Assembly: GCA_020631735.1 (NCBI GenBank)
Contig: CM036209.1
Location: 3,075,451-3,139,450 of the forward strand
Source of the DNA: Saccharum officinarum
Lineage: Eukaryota; Streptophyta; Magnoliopsida; Poales; Poaceae
Reading direction: 5' to 3'
Length of the DNA: 64,000 bases
Part shown: positions 10,601 to 21,539 of the stretch, piece after piece
Layout of the letters: every line of letters starts with the position of its first letter
Position numbering within the stretch: position 1 is the first letter of the stretch
Program-made: the position numbers and the translations under genes
Notes under the pieces: model-generated
Seen by the model: only the letters and a program-made list of their open reading frames with translations
Told to the model about the DNA's origin: nothing
Database searches by the model: none

Positions 10601-12097
10601 TTTGGTCATGGAAAGATCATATACACATGCCTTGATTTGTGATTTGATGTTTGCACATCAATCATTCGGGCGTGGAACACTAATCCAAAATATCGCCTGA
10701 AGATATCATGTGAAGATAACGCCTGTCAGAGGACAGCGCAAAAGGAATATACAGTGACACTACTGTAGCCAGGACAATCATTGGAGACAGCTCACTGTCC
10801 AGCTGTCCAGACAACAGTAGAAGACGATAATTGAATGCTTAGCCTCGAAGGCAATCCAGTAGATGAGCTCGAAGGACGCTAGAAGATAAGAATGAAGGCA
10901 ATCCAGAAGGCTCCTCTCGCTCTTTAAAAGCAGAAGCCCGATGCCTGCATTCATCATCGAAGATCGCATCGAAGATCGCAGCATCGACAACACCCACACT
11001 TCACAATCAGAAGACAACCACCCACTCCACTATACACCATGAAGACATGATCTTAGAGACTCTCTGAGCTCATCCACCACCAATGCCTATAATTAGCCAC
11101 CTAATTAGTACTACTCTACCAGTGTTATAAATTAGAGAATAAAGAAAATCCCTATGATCTTCCTGCGCTTGTAAGGTAATCCCTAAGGTTTATGGTAAGT
11201 GCTTGGGGTTTTCCGAAAGGGAAAGCCGTATGTAAGCTTGCTCTGTGGAAATGAATTAAGCTTTTCTGTTTTAATCACTGTTTTTCTTTAAGCTCGTTCA
11301 TATGGGGCGATGTCTCTATGCTAGGAACTCTATAGGAGAAACCTCTACGTGTGTTGTTCTCGTGTTAGCCCTGGTAGTGACGTTTGTAGAGAACCTTGTT
11401 TGCGCAGAGAAGTGTTTCCTTCGGGTGGAACTGCCTGGGAAGACGATAGAGCCTGAGTCCTGTATGTTTGTGGCTGGGGATAGCGAGGGAGAAGAGCTGG
11501 TTAGCCCAAGTTCTGAAGCGAGCTAGTGATGCATACGGTGAGTACTGAGTAGGACTGACACAAGCATAAGTCTCACGACCGGCTGAATTCTTGGTCTCGC
11601 CAGCCTGCAAAGATCCTGTGAATCACACGCACTCATAATCTGCATACTCACTAATCACGTAGATAATAATCACGCACGTCGCTCTCGTCAAATAGTGCAT
11701 TTAATATATTTTATTCCATTATGCATCCGCCGGCTGCCTCGAATAATAAAATATTCAAATAATTCCAAAGACGTATAGTGCTCGAATAGTGATTGAATAG
11801 TAAAGTAGTTGGGTGTCTGCCTGAGTCACTCTTGGGTGCACTGTTCATATTCCCGAATTTAAATAGTAACCAGCATTTTGAATAGTGACATGAATTTGAA
11901 TAGTAGCCGCTGAATTTGAATAGTGACGTGAATAGTAACTCGTGAATTTTAAATTTGAATTTGAATTTTCTGAATTTCCCCCATTTTGGTATCCCCCTTA
12001 GCATATATATATATATATATATCAAATATTTAAATTTTGTCTTTAATTTCAAAAGGATTCTAAGTAAGTTAATTGCCGGAGACCCCAACCCATGCAC
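10601..12097. other. Unannotated stretch, possibly non-coding part of the same viral-like insert
   Basis: No gene recognised. The stretch holds a TATA-like CTCTTTAAAAGCAG near 10918 and an AATAAAG signal near 11140, a spacing that would suit a pararetrovirus promoter and polyadenylation region (speculative). Between about 11855 and 11965 there is a degenerate short repeat built on TGAATTTGAATAGTGAC. A (TA)n run lies at 12003-12022. Confidence 0.35.
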
Positions 12098-12102
12098 ATA
12101 CT

Positions 12103-14010
12103 TGAAAGGTCTTGATGGCTAGAGGGGGGTGAATAGCCTTTTAAAAATTTCTACAAAGACAAGCTAAACAAGTTTACCAATTTAACAAGTAGCGAGATGC
12201 TAGTTTTGCTTAGCCTACGGGGTGTTTGTAAGCCACCTAACCAATTCACAATTCTAGTATATTTGCACTCAACCGTACAAGTCAAACCGAGAAGATAACT
12301 ACAACTACAACTAGCAAGCTACACAAATGAGCTACTCTAGCAAAGCTAACTAGCTAGCAAAGATAACTAAGAAAGTAATGCGGAGTTAAGTTAGGACAGT
12401 TTCACCGAGGAGCGAAGTATTGAGTCAACCAATATGATCAACAATGAATACCAAGACAACCGAATACCGAGATCAATCAATCCCAATATGAAAGTGATAA
12501 CACGAAGATTTATCCCGAGGTTCACGTGCTTGCCAGCACGCTAGTCCCCGTTGTGTCCCTCTTCACCACGTGGTTCGGTGGCTAATCGGTCACACACCGA
12601 GCCTCTCAAAAGGCGCCACAAGAACCTACCAAATGGCAAAATGTTGCAAATGACACGAGCAATTCACTAACGTTGCCTTTGGCGCTTCGTCGAGGTAGGC
12701 ACAAACCCCTCACAATCACCGGAGGTGGCCAAGAATAATCACCAACTCTTGCCAACGCCTTCAAGCTGCTCCAAGCCGTCTAGGTGGCGGCAACCACCAA
12801 GAGAAACAAGAATCCCGCAGCAAATCAACCACCAAGTGCCAACTAGATGCAATCTCACAATGCAAATACACTTGGATCACTCAATCTCACTTCAAATATA
12901 CAAAGAAGCAAGAGAGATGAGTGAGAGAGGAGTTGCTTAGCTCAAAGTGCTCACAAGTATGTCAAATGTTCAAGAGAGCCTTGAGCTGGCCAACGAGTGT
13001 TTATAGACGTACCCCTTCGAATATAGCCGTTAGAAACTTGAAACAGCCGAAGTCGCGCTGACCGGACGCGCTGGTCACACTGACCGGACGCGCCGGTCGC
13101 ACAATGGCTAAGCTGCGAAGCAACGACCGGACGCGCTCGACGCGCAGACCGGACGCGCTGGGCTCGACCGGACGCGCTGGTCCCGTAACAGACCGGACGC
13201 GCTGGTCAAGCCTGAGCAGCGCTCAACGAAACAGCGACCGGACGCGCTGCAGAACTGACCGGACGTCACAGTGCCAGCGTCCGGTTGGAGTCCAGTAAGC
13301 TCCCTGAACGACCAGACGCGTCTGATCGACTGTGATCGGACGCGCCACCGCGTCCGATCAAAAACAGAAACACGCGCAGACGCTGAACACTGACCGGACG
13401 CGTCCGGTCAAACAGAGACCGCGTCTGGTCACCTCTGTGACCTCCGTTCGCCTCCGTTTCTTTTCCGACTTCCGGCGTAGTGGAAAAATAGTCGTTTCAA
13501 CTCCTCGAAAACGCCTGAATCCCGCCTCGCAAGCTCGGCGGGAGGGACAGAGGACCCCAAACCCTCTCTACCGCTCAAACTCCACCGCCACCGCAAAAGT
13601 GCTAACACCACCAAGTGATCACGTCATGTGTGAGTGTGTTAGCATTTTTACAATCATTTTTCGAGGCGTTATTAGTTCTATCCAAATTCATATGATTATG
13701 AAATGCACACCTAGAGGCACTTAGGAGTTCAATAGCCGCGTCATACCCCTCTTTATAGTACGACTATCTATCCTATAATGTAACCACACCCACTAGGTGT
13801 CTTGGTTACTAAAACACAACCCTTAAGCATATACCTTTGCCTTGATCACATAGGGTTACGTCCAAATCCAAGTGTGGCCATTATGATCACCATGTCCATC
13901 TTGCCACCAACCTTGGAATGTACTAGTCCCCATATGCTACATACAACTTAGGCATAGGATTAGTACTTAGTCATTGTCAATAATTACCAACATCAAACAT
14001 AGGACTTTCA
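12103..14010. mobile_element. Solo LTR (1.9 kb) with target duplication ATACT
   Basis: The ends are TGAAAGGTCTTG and ATAGGACTTTCA, short inverted ends with TG/CA termini. The flanking 5-bp direct repeats ATACT lie at 12098-12102 and 14011-14015. No PBS, coding region or second LTR is present. The superfamily cannot be told from the LTR alone. Insertion happened exactly at the left end of the Stowaway element at 14014, whose TA and first two bases lie within the duplication. Confidence 0.85.
13060..13435. repeat. Cluster of GACCGGACGCG motifs
   Basis: I count eight copies of GACCGGACGCG, several extended to GACCGGACGCGCTGGTC, plus near-copies (GACCGGACGTC, GACCAGACGCG, GATCGGACGCG). Many units are near-palindromic because GACC pairs with GGTC. 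Spacing is irregular, so this is not a simple satellite. It is an unusually CpG-rich block within the solo LTR. Confidence 0.8.
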
Positions 14011-14013
14011 ATA

Positions 14014-14359
14014 CTCCATTTGTCCCAAAATAAGTTGGCACTCTAGGATCTGACGTGGAAACCAAGAACACAGGTAAAATGACGAAATTATCCCTATGAT
14101 ACGTTCATCTGAAACACAGGTGCTGCGGATGGGGAAGGGAGGGGAAAAAGAACTGGCGCAATTCTGAAAGCCTGAATGGGTGGTATGGAGGGATAAGCTC
14201 TTGCCACTTTTTTCATCTTTTTTATTTCGTTGATGATTCCAAGGTGGTCCCATAATCATAGGGTTGTAGCTGCCAGCTACTAGTACAGATCCTATTTTGA
14301 CAATGATTTTGGAACAAATTTTGAACCGTAAACTTGCATTTATTTTGGGACGGAATGAG
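14014..14359. mobile_element. Stowaway (Tc1/mariner) MITE
   Basis: Terminal inverted repeats are CTCCATTTGTCCCAAAATAAGT and, reversed, CTCATTCCGTCCCAAAATAAAT. TA duplications lie at 14012-14013 and 14360-14361. Length 346 bp, no coding capacity. Confidence 0.85.
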
Positions 14360-14361
14360 TA

Positions 14362-14945
14362 GTTGCTAGTGATGCCTATTGTTATTCTAATCATCATATT
14401 TAAGATTGTGTAAGCACGATATCTCCATACGGCTGGATACCTTATATTGTCCTATATGAACATTTTAAATTTTCTTGATACCTTATATTCTCTGTTTATC
14501 TCAAAGTACTCTTAAGATATACAGAGAGAATATATAAGAGAAAGAAGAGGAAATAAACCAAGATGGTTAGATGTCACTGTAACAAGCTGACTCGATGTCT
14601 ATCTGTACATATTGTGGGGTGCTAATCTCTGGTGTCCTTATCTTCGACCTTTCACTTTCAGTGACCACTAGTTGTGCTTATGTATATTCTAGCTCCATCA
14701 CTCATCACGCCCGCGTCGCCGATTCCCCGCGTCTCGCCATATATACATGTCCAAGGCTCCAAGCTATTCGTACCTGCCCGTGCCCACTCACCACATGGAC
14801 GGCCGGCCGGAAAGCAGACATGGCCAACCACGCAAGTGTGTCGTCACCGAGATTTAGATAAGTGGATAAGGATCCATATGCATGAAATATATCGTTCAAT
14901 ACGTAATCACAATATATGTTTATTTATTTATTTTGAAACCATTTC
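14362..14945. other. Intergenic, nothing recognised
   Basis: No ORF with family features, RNA gene or clear transposon end was seen. Confidence 0.4.
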
Positions 14946-14953
14946 GATATGGC

Positions 14954-15339
14954 CAGTGGCGGAGCGTGCTTGAACGTATAGGAGGCCAATTCAAAGCTAT
15001 AGTGCTACAGTAATTACCAATAGTAGTACAAATAACTGGAATTCTGTTCAAGTCTTTGTTTTTTTTTCAAGTTCTATCTAGGTAGGTTGCAATGAACAAC
15101 TAAAAACCATGTCAAAGAAGAATAAATTATGTACACAGATTTGCATTTGCATACTTGCAAGCGCTACGATCCACTCGTCAGCAAGTGTAGTAGCCAGCAA
15201 GCCTAGGACAACGAGAGAGCTAGGAATCAGTTGCATATGCATACAGTGACATGCAGACTTCCGGTGAGCAGCCGTGTATTCATGGACCAGAGCAAGGGGG
15301 GCCATGGCCCAGGTTGGTCCCAACAACGCTCCGCCAGTG
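14954..15339. mobile_element. hAT-type MITE with 8-bp target duplication
   Basis: The ends are CAGTGGCGGAGCG and CGCTCCGCCAGTG, inverted with one mismatch. They are flanked by GATATGGC at 14946-14953 and 15340-15347. An 8-bp duplication and CAGTG termini fit hAT. Length 386 bp, non-coding. Confidence 0.85.
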
Positions 15340-15640
15340 GATATGGCCAAATATTCATTCACACAACTAAAATTATATATATAATATTTATATATTGTAT
15401 TAATTGCACGTCAAGAGAGTAAGTATGTAGCTCAGTTAGCTAGGTTTCTTGTTGCCAAACCTCTTCACATGAAATTCTAACCTTGGCACAAACACGCGTA
15501 TGTGGTAACTTGATTATTAATTTAAAATTTGTTAATTGTTAACTCTTATTCTCTCTGAGATGCTGATAGGTACGTTTATAAGAAGTGAGTGTGTATAAAC
15601 ATCCACATTGTTTTTCTTGAAGAGAATAATAATAAATATA

Positions 15641-15898
15641 CTCCCTCCATCCAAAAAAAACTTAACTTTAGGATCTTTAGAATAAAGTAGCGCTTAACGG
15701 AAACTAATCATGTACCCATCTCCTAATTAAAGGTGCATCATATACTAATTAAAGAATAAACATATGTGTGTGTTTGTATGGAGACATGTAGACTATATTC
15801 TTAAGATGATATGGATCTAGTCTATTACCCAAGAGAGAAAAAATGTTTTTAAAGATATTTTTTAAATCCTAGAACATCAAGTTTTCTGAGACCATAAG
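15641..15898. mobile_element. Possible degraded Stowaway-like MITE
   Basis: A Stowaway-like left end (CTCCCTCCATCC) starts near 15641. A weak inverted counterpart (ACATCAAGTTTTCTGAGACC) ends near 15896. The right end is too degenerate to be sure. Confidence 0.4.
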
Positions 15899-16304
15899 TG
15901 TCAATAGAAAAGGTGCAATAATGTACAAATCAGCTCCGGTGAGCCAGGAGGGGAATTTCCTGATTTAGGTGCGGCAGTATCATATCTACGTCTTATCTAC
16001 TTACACGTCATATATGCAATGTTGGTCATATATGTGCATGCATGTGTACGTTCCTGCATATATATATCTTCCTCCATTATGCACGACGTCAATACTCAAT
16101 AATGCTCTAGCTCGTGCGGGTCCGGTTCTTATCTTATCCCATGCACATGCATGATGTTTGTTTGTTTTTCTCTTTTTCCCTTGTTGAGGGTATATCCCTA
16201 ATTCCATTATTTTCACAAGATAAGTAAAGTTTCGCGTCATCATATTCAGAGCAAGGGTAGTAGGTAGAATGACAAATTAATTAACTGCAACCAAAGAATG
16301 CTTG
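15899..16304. other. Intergenic, nothing recognised
   Basis: AT-rich sequence with short ATGCATG-type runs. No gene or element end identified. Confidence 0.4.
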
Positions 16305-16307
16305 TAA

Positions 16308-16514
16308 GGGCAATCTCAGTGGAGATTTTATCTGAGTTTCATTTGCATTTAGTATTATGATACATCAACAGATTTGATGACTTAGTAGGTTAATTATGAA
16401 GAGAGATAGATATAGAGTTTCATCCGGATGAAACCCATTGTCACAGTTACCAACACAAAAACCGACATGACAGTCTTGATAACTATTTCACGAAACTCAT
16501 CAATGGAATTGGCC
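16308..16514. mobile_element. Tourist-like (PIF/Harbinger) MITE
   Basis: Begins GGGCAATCTCAGTGG and ends CAATGGAATTGGCC. TAA lies on both sides (16305-16307 and 16515-16517). Length 207 bp. The inverted ends are imperfect. Confidence 0.65.
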
Positions 16515-16761
16515 TAAATAACATTCTAGAGGTCATTTCGGTTTTTCTTTTCGAACGGAGTAGTATTTTGGCACCGGTGTATGTAAACTGTATGTTGTTT
16601 AGACTTCAATAAAATAGAGATATATAAATATATCTACTGTAAATAATCATATGTGATATACTTATATATAACTTGGCCATTATCATTTCTAGAAATAAAT
16701 AAAGTTAGGCGGGGATAGCACATGGCTCAACAAGTTCATAAAATAGCAAATCAAATGAGGG

Positions 16762-17873
16762 TGTCGGGTACCAAAATAAGAGGTACCCACAATCCACGAT
16801 CAAAGAAAAACAAAGCCCTGAGAAAACCACGCCAAATACTCTGCCCACCGAGATGGGACGAGCCGAAACGACGAACGAAACGCCTCGACCACGTTCCGAT
16901 CGCACGAGACTCGCTCGACGGGACGTCTCGACCATGTTCCGACTCGCACGAGACGCGCTCGACGGGACGCCTCGATCACCGAGAAATCTCCGACTCGCAC
17001 GACCCTGGGTCGAGCCGGTCGACCCACCGCACTCACCAACTCTGAGACAAAAGTCAGAGCATTTAATGCAACCGCCAACCACTTTCTACCCTCATGGCTA
17101 CAGCAACAACCGGCATGGAAGCAGTACCAGTGTCAAATCTCACTTTTTACTACCCATCCCGGGATGGGCGGTGAAAACCTATCACTGTACGCGCCATACC
17201 GAGCACTATTCCACCACTGATCACCCTCGAGGTAGAATACGACGAGTGTCGTACCCCGAAATTCCTAGGACTCAGCCTTATCCATCTACCGTCGACCCAC
17301 CTCGACCCATCCTCGACCCGGCCTCGACCAACCACCGGTCAAACAAGGAAGCAAGGCTTGCGTGACACAGGACCCGGAGTCTTTTCACCGTCTCATCCTC
17401 TACGTCACCATGGTGTCCAGGGATGGCCAGCCATTCTCGGGGCACGTCGCTACAGCGGCCTCTACAGCGCTCGACAAAACTTCACCTCTAAGGCACTCCT
17501 GGCGTCTTTGCCTCCTCTTGACCCTATAAAAGGGTAGGCAGGGGACTCTACGAGGGGGGGCGGACGATGGACAACAAAAAGCCTGTCACCATCCCACCGT
17601 AGAAGATCAACATCTCAAGCAATCTCCTTTGTACTCTCACTTTTTCTCTCTGAGACCTGGGATCGGCTCCCTCTCTCACAGCTTGTAACCCCTACGCAAG
17701 CACTTAGGTGCAAGGAAATACAATACTCTCCTCTCCGCGCTGGACGTAGGGCTTTCTTTTGCCCGAACCAGGATAAATCCCTGTGTACTCTTCTTGCATC
17801 ACCATCCAGATTAGGGACACGCAACACTGATTCACTCGTTGGCTTAGGACCCTCGCAGGACCGAACGCCGACA
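16762..17873 (+). mobile_element. Solo LTR of a Ty3/gypsy element, target duplication GAGGG
   Basis: Ends are TGTCGGGTACC and GAACGCCGACA, typical of non-chromoviral grass gypsy LTRs. GAGGG flanks it at 16757-16761 and 17874-17878. A TATA box (CCTATAAAAGGG) lies at 17525-17531, followed by the usual CT-rich leader, giving + orientation. No internal region remains. Confidence 0.88.
17525..17531 (+). promoter_or_regulatory. LTR TATA box
   Basis: TATAAAA in the context ACCCTATAAAAGGGT, about 340 bases before the LTR end, where the core promoter of such LTRs normally lies. Confidence 0.7.
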
Positions 17874-17960
17874 GAGGGGTTACTTAAGTTTTCTAGCCAG
17901 TACTGTTACGACCAAAATGGCCGGAATGACTAGTATTGGCCAGAGTATTCACCATATTTA

Positions 17961-18164
17961 GGGCCTCTATGGCGAGTTAGGGCTAACTACTAGTTGGGCT
18001 AAAAATTAGCTTAAATTAGCTAAAGGTTGGCTAGCTAGTTGACAAATAACTACTTAAAAACTTGACTAAAAAATTAACCCACATATTAGCCCTCTGTTTA
18101 GATACACTAGAGCTAATTTTTAGCTAGCTAGCTTAGCAATTGGCCTTTGTATACAAACATGCCC
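17961..18164. mobile_element. Small MITE with inverted GGGC ends
   Basis: Runs from GGGCCTCTATGG to ACAAACATGCCC with palindromic interior motifs (AAAAATTAGCT near the left, AGCTAATTTTTAGC near the right). Flanked by TTA and TAA. Family uncertain. Confidence 0.5.
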
Positions 18165-18281
18165 TAAGACTAGTATGGGATAGACATTTCGATACCAGTT
18201 CACCCACTCGTACACGATATACTAACAGTTCTAGCTGGTACCGGACGGAATATAAATCTTAGTAATAAATACAAACATATA

Positions 18282-18462
18282 CTCCCCTGTCTCTAAATAT
18301 ATGTCATTTTCGCTTCCCGAGAAACAACTTTAATTAAATATATATTAAAAAATATTAATATTTATGGTACATAATTAGTATTATTGAAAAGATCTTTGAA
18401 TCTAGTTTTTTAATAAATTTATTTGGAGATATAAATGTTACATGGATTTTCTACAAATTGAG
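18282..18462. mobile_element. Stowaway MITE, left part, split by the retroelement
   Basis: The left end CTCCCCTGTCTCTAAATATATG follows TA at 18280-18281. The matching right end is 11.7 kb away (30203-30260), after the retroelement. A full relative in reverse orientation lies at 60493-60728 and shares its interior, for example AAACAACTTTAATTAAATAT. Confidence 0.85.
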
Positions 18463-18989
18463 TGTAACACCCAAATTTTAGAGAATATGAATTTTGAATA
18501 ATTTAGATAACAATTAATGGGAAATTAAAGTTTTAAAAACTAATTTGGTGTTGCATTCATGCTGCTGCATATATTTTCTGTTGTGTAGTAGATTTATGTT
18601 ATTTTGATTTGCTTTGGAAATTTTATTTGGAAAAGTTTGTAAACAAGTAAATATATAAAAAAAAAGAGAATACTTACCTGGAAGCCAGGCCCGACGGCCA
18701 GCACCGCCGGAGCCCAACTCAGCATCTCGGCCCAGCAGACGAGCGGCCTGAGCCAGCCCGAGCCGCGGCAGACGCGCGCCTCTCCCTCCCTCCTACCACT
18801 GACCAGTGGGGCCGGCCAAGCCAACGGAATAGCCGCGCTCTTCTTTTCTCTTTCGGTCGCTGATGGTCGGGTCCCACTTGTCGGTCGCCTATCGTCGTCT
18901 TCCTCGTAACCGAGCCGGTCACTTCTCCAACCGAACCGCAACCGAATCATGTATTCCAGATATGTTAACCGAAATCAACGATTTGAGGC

Positions 18990-18997
18990 TATAAATA
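18990..18997 (+). promoter_or_regulatory. LTR TATA box
   Basis: GGCTATAAATAGG lies about 530 bases into the LTR after a GC-rich block. The copy in the 3' LTR is at 27937-27944. Confidence 0.7.
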
Positions 18998-19318
18998 GGA
19001 TGCCTTGACCCTCTATTTTCCGTTTTTCATCTAAAATCGTGAGTTCCACCGCAAGGAGTTGAGTTCTAGGGCTTGAGTTCGGTTGAGGACGTCGGTCGTC
19101 GGGGTGGGGTGCCTTCGGGTGATTTGGAGCTCTTTTTCTTCACGTTGGTGAGTTCGCCATCTTCTTCTCTTCCTCCCCGTGCTCTTCTTTTGGTTGGAGG
19201 TGCTTAGAAGCGAGCTTTTGAAGCTCACCGTCGGCCGGCAATGGCGCCGCCGCCCTTCCCAAGCCGCATCCCGTCCTCGATTCATCGTAGCTTGCTTAAA
19301 CCGCGTAGATAAGTTCGG

Positions 19319-21123
19319 ATGGACCTTCTCTTTCAATTGGTGTCGGTTTTGGGGCGAATCGCTGTTGGAGGAGGTGGATCCGAAGTTTTCCGGTGTGCCA
19401 AGGTTGCCGGCCATGGCGGCCACCGGCCGGAACCGAAGAAGGAGGGCCGGAATCCTCACTATAGGGGTGAAGACGATTGTGAGCCGTCCGTTTTTGAATT
19501 AACGGCTTAGATTAGAAGATACCCCTTCGCGGGTAAAATTCATAAAGAGACCCTCAGCTTTTTGATAATAAACCCGCCGTCCATAGCGTATTGCTGAAAA
19601 TACGTTTTCGCGTTTTGAAAGCGTATTCTCTTCCGGTTTATTCAAAAATACGTTTTCAGGTATTTACAGTTTTGCCACTAGAATTGTTTTGGTCATAAAA
19701 TCTTCGTTTTAACTCCGATTTGATCCGTTCAAATTGCGTTAGGTTCGTATTTGCGAACTCTACATGTTAGTGTAGTTGTACAGTTAGTTTTGATAATTTA
19801 TTTTTTCGAGGTTATAATTAAGTATTTATTTATCTATAGGAAATCTTAGAAAATTCATAACTTTCACGTTTTAACTCCGAATTTGGTGATCTTTGCGTCT
19901 GTGTGATCGTAGAAACGTGTAGAAGAGTTTTATAAGCTTTTATTACTGTTTTGCTACTGTTGGTGTACTGTTCTAATTATATCTCTTTGTTTGCTTCGTG
20001 TATGTTTGATTGGATGCATGTGTGTTGTTGATTGATGATCGAATATAGAAGGTGAGCAGTATCTGGACGATTCGGAGTATTACTTTGAGCCAAGTCAGCA
20101 GTATCACTTGGAAAGCTCTGATCAAGGCAAGTATAACACAGGATTATCCTTGTTACCTATACATTGAATTGTCATACATATGCATGTGCTTACCTTGACA
20201 ACCTTAGAGATTATAACTTAGTGATTGTTATCTTGATTCCTTGTCAACCTTGGGAATGCATATGGGTAGCTACTGCTAGTGCTTAAACTAAGAACAATGA
20301 TCTTGTAATTTGATTAATGGATTAAGCAATCAACTATTAAGATGATTTTATTATTGTTAAAAGGGGGCTAGAGCTTGTGTATTATTTTGATGCTCTGGTT
20401 TCTCTCCATAAGGACTTATCTGTAAGTGATAACCGGGATATACAGTACAGCTGTGAGGGCTATATGGCTCTGGCTTTAGTTGTTCAAGAGACCTTTTCTA
20501 GCTTGTTAGAGGTTACCTTAAATGGCGTAAGAATGGCTTGCCTTGTTGGGTGTAGTCCGAGCCCCTGGCCTAGTGTGTATAGGCTGCGGTTGTTGTGCCA
20601 CAGGGAAGGGGGGTTCTACATCTGCCTGCCGAGTGAAATCTAATGGCCCTAACTTGTTAGACGAACTTTTGAGTGGCTTTATATGGTTCTCGGGTGTTTG
20701 GGCTTGATCTCCCCACTCATTTGGAAATCATGACTTACAGTGAAAGTGTACACCTCTGCGCAGAGTTAAAAACTGGTATACTAGCCGTGCTCACGGATAC
20801 GAGCGGCCTTGGGGATTCTTATGGAATAGTTGATCATAACTGTTATATCATGCTAAATTATTGTTGATTATTATTTGCTCATGTTAATGCTATTCATTAT
20901 CCTTATTACAATTGATCATTGGATCTTTAATGGGAAGTGGTTTATCTTGATGCTACTCAATTGCAAATATATGATTAAAAGCTAAACGCAGTTAAACAGT
21001 GTCTAGCCTTTTTGAGCCTCATGAACCCTGTGTTATATTTGTGGAGTTCGACATGAACTCACTCTTGCTATTTCCACCATAACAGATGAAGATATAGAGG
21101 AAGATTATCGGAATGAGTACTAG
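19319..21123 (+). other. Putative three-exon gene within the 5' LTR
   Basis: Three phase-compatible blocks are visible. Exon 1 could run from an ATG at 19319 to 19466, followed by GTGAAG (phase 1). Exon A, 20049-20126, follows an ATATAG acceptor, starts in phase 1, encodes an acidic peptide (EGEQYLDDSEYYFE) and ends at CAAG before GCAAGT, a strong GC-type donor. Exon B, 21086-21123, follows ATAACAG and gives DEDIEEDYRNEY then TAG in the joined phase. The same arrangement of acidic exon, GC donor and short last exon occurs in the other two chromovirus LTRs. Splicing is inferred. The copy in the 3' LTR lies at about 28126-29975, where the 95-bp deletion removes the ATG but places an upstream ATG in frame. 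Confidence 0.45.
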
Positions 21124-21353
21124 TCTTGATGTCAACCAGTCAACCGTGTCCCTGTGTGGAGTTTCCGCTGAAGAATTACTATTAGATATTATTACCTATC
21201 GTTCAAGACTATGTCTTAAATACTTATTCGTTATGTAATAAGCACTGTGATGATACTTTGTAATTTGTCAACTTATGTGTGCGACTGTTTCCTAGGGCGC
21301 ACATGAGTCTTTTATGCATCCTATTTTTGTCCTTAAAAATGGGTGTGACAGAT

Positions 21354-21366
21354 TGGTATCGGAGCC
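21354..21366 (+). other. Primer-binding site
   Basis: TGGTATCGGAGCC starts three bases after the LTR end. It nearly matches the initiator tRNA-Met 3' end used by plant Ty3/gypsy elements. Confidence 0.85.
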
Positions 21367-21539
21367 GTGTTGACTGTAGGACGCGAGCCTAGTTAGAATG
21401 GTCGTTACTAGCATCCATACTTCACTTAATTCATGCTTCCCCTTTTCACCTTGTTAATTACTAAAGTTTTATGCTTCCTCTACTTTATTCCATTGCGAAA
21501 ATACATTGATTCTATCTAATCTATGTTAAAATTTTATAG

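Larger units (their letters stand above)
18463..21350 (+). repeat. 5' LTR (2888 bp)
   Basis: Runs from TGTAACACCCAAATTTTAG to AATGGGTGTGACA. It contains a TATA box at 18990-18997 and the putative exons listed at 19319-21123. It keeps a 95-bp segment (after 19242) that is missing from the 3' LTR. Confidence 0.95.

Noticed and set aside
13060..13435. CRISPR-like array
   Set aside because: Repeats are irregular and variable with no uniform spacers, in a plant LTR.
12725..13724. Open frames inside the solo LTR
   Set aside because: They result from the repeated GACCGGACGCG motif and low stop density; no family feature.
16705..17365. Arg/Ser-rich ORFs on both strands
   Set aside because: They fall within a solo LTR with clear TSD and are products of its CG-rich repeats.
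20377..20867. Two ORFs (88 and 64 aa) repeated at 29229-29719
   Set aside because: They are duplicated only because they lie in both LTRs; they fall in the putative LTR intron and show no motif or conservation with the other LTRs.
21354..21366. tRNA gene
   Set aside because: Only the short primer-binding complement of a tRNA 3' end is present, with no cloverleaf around it.
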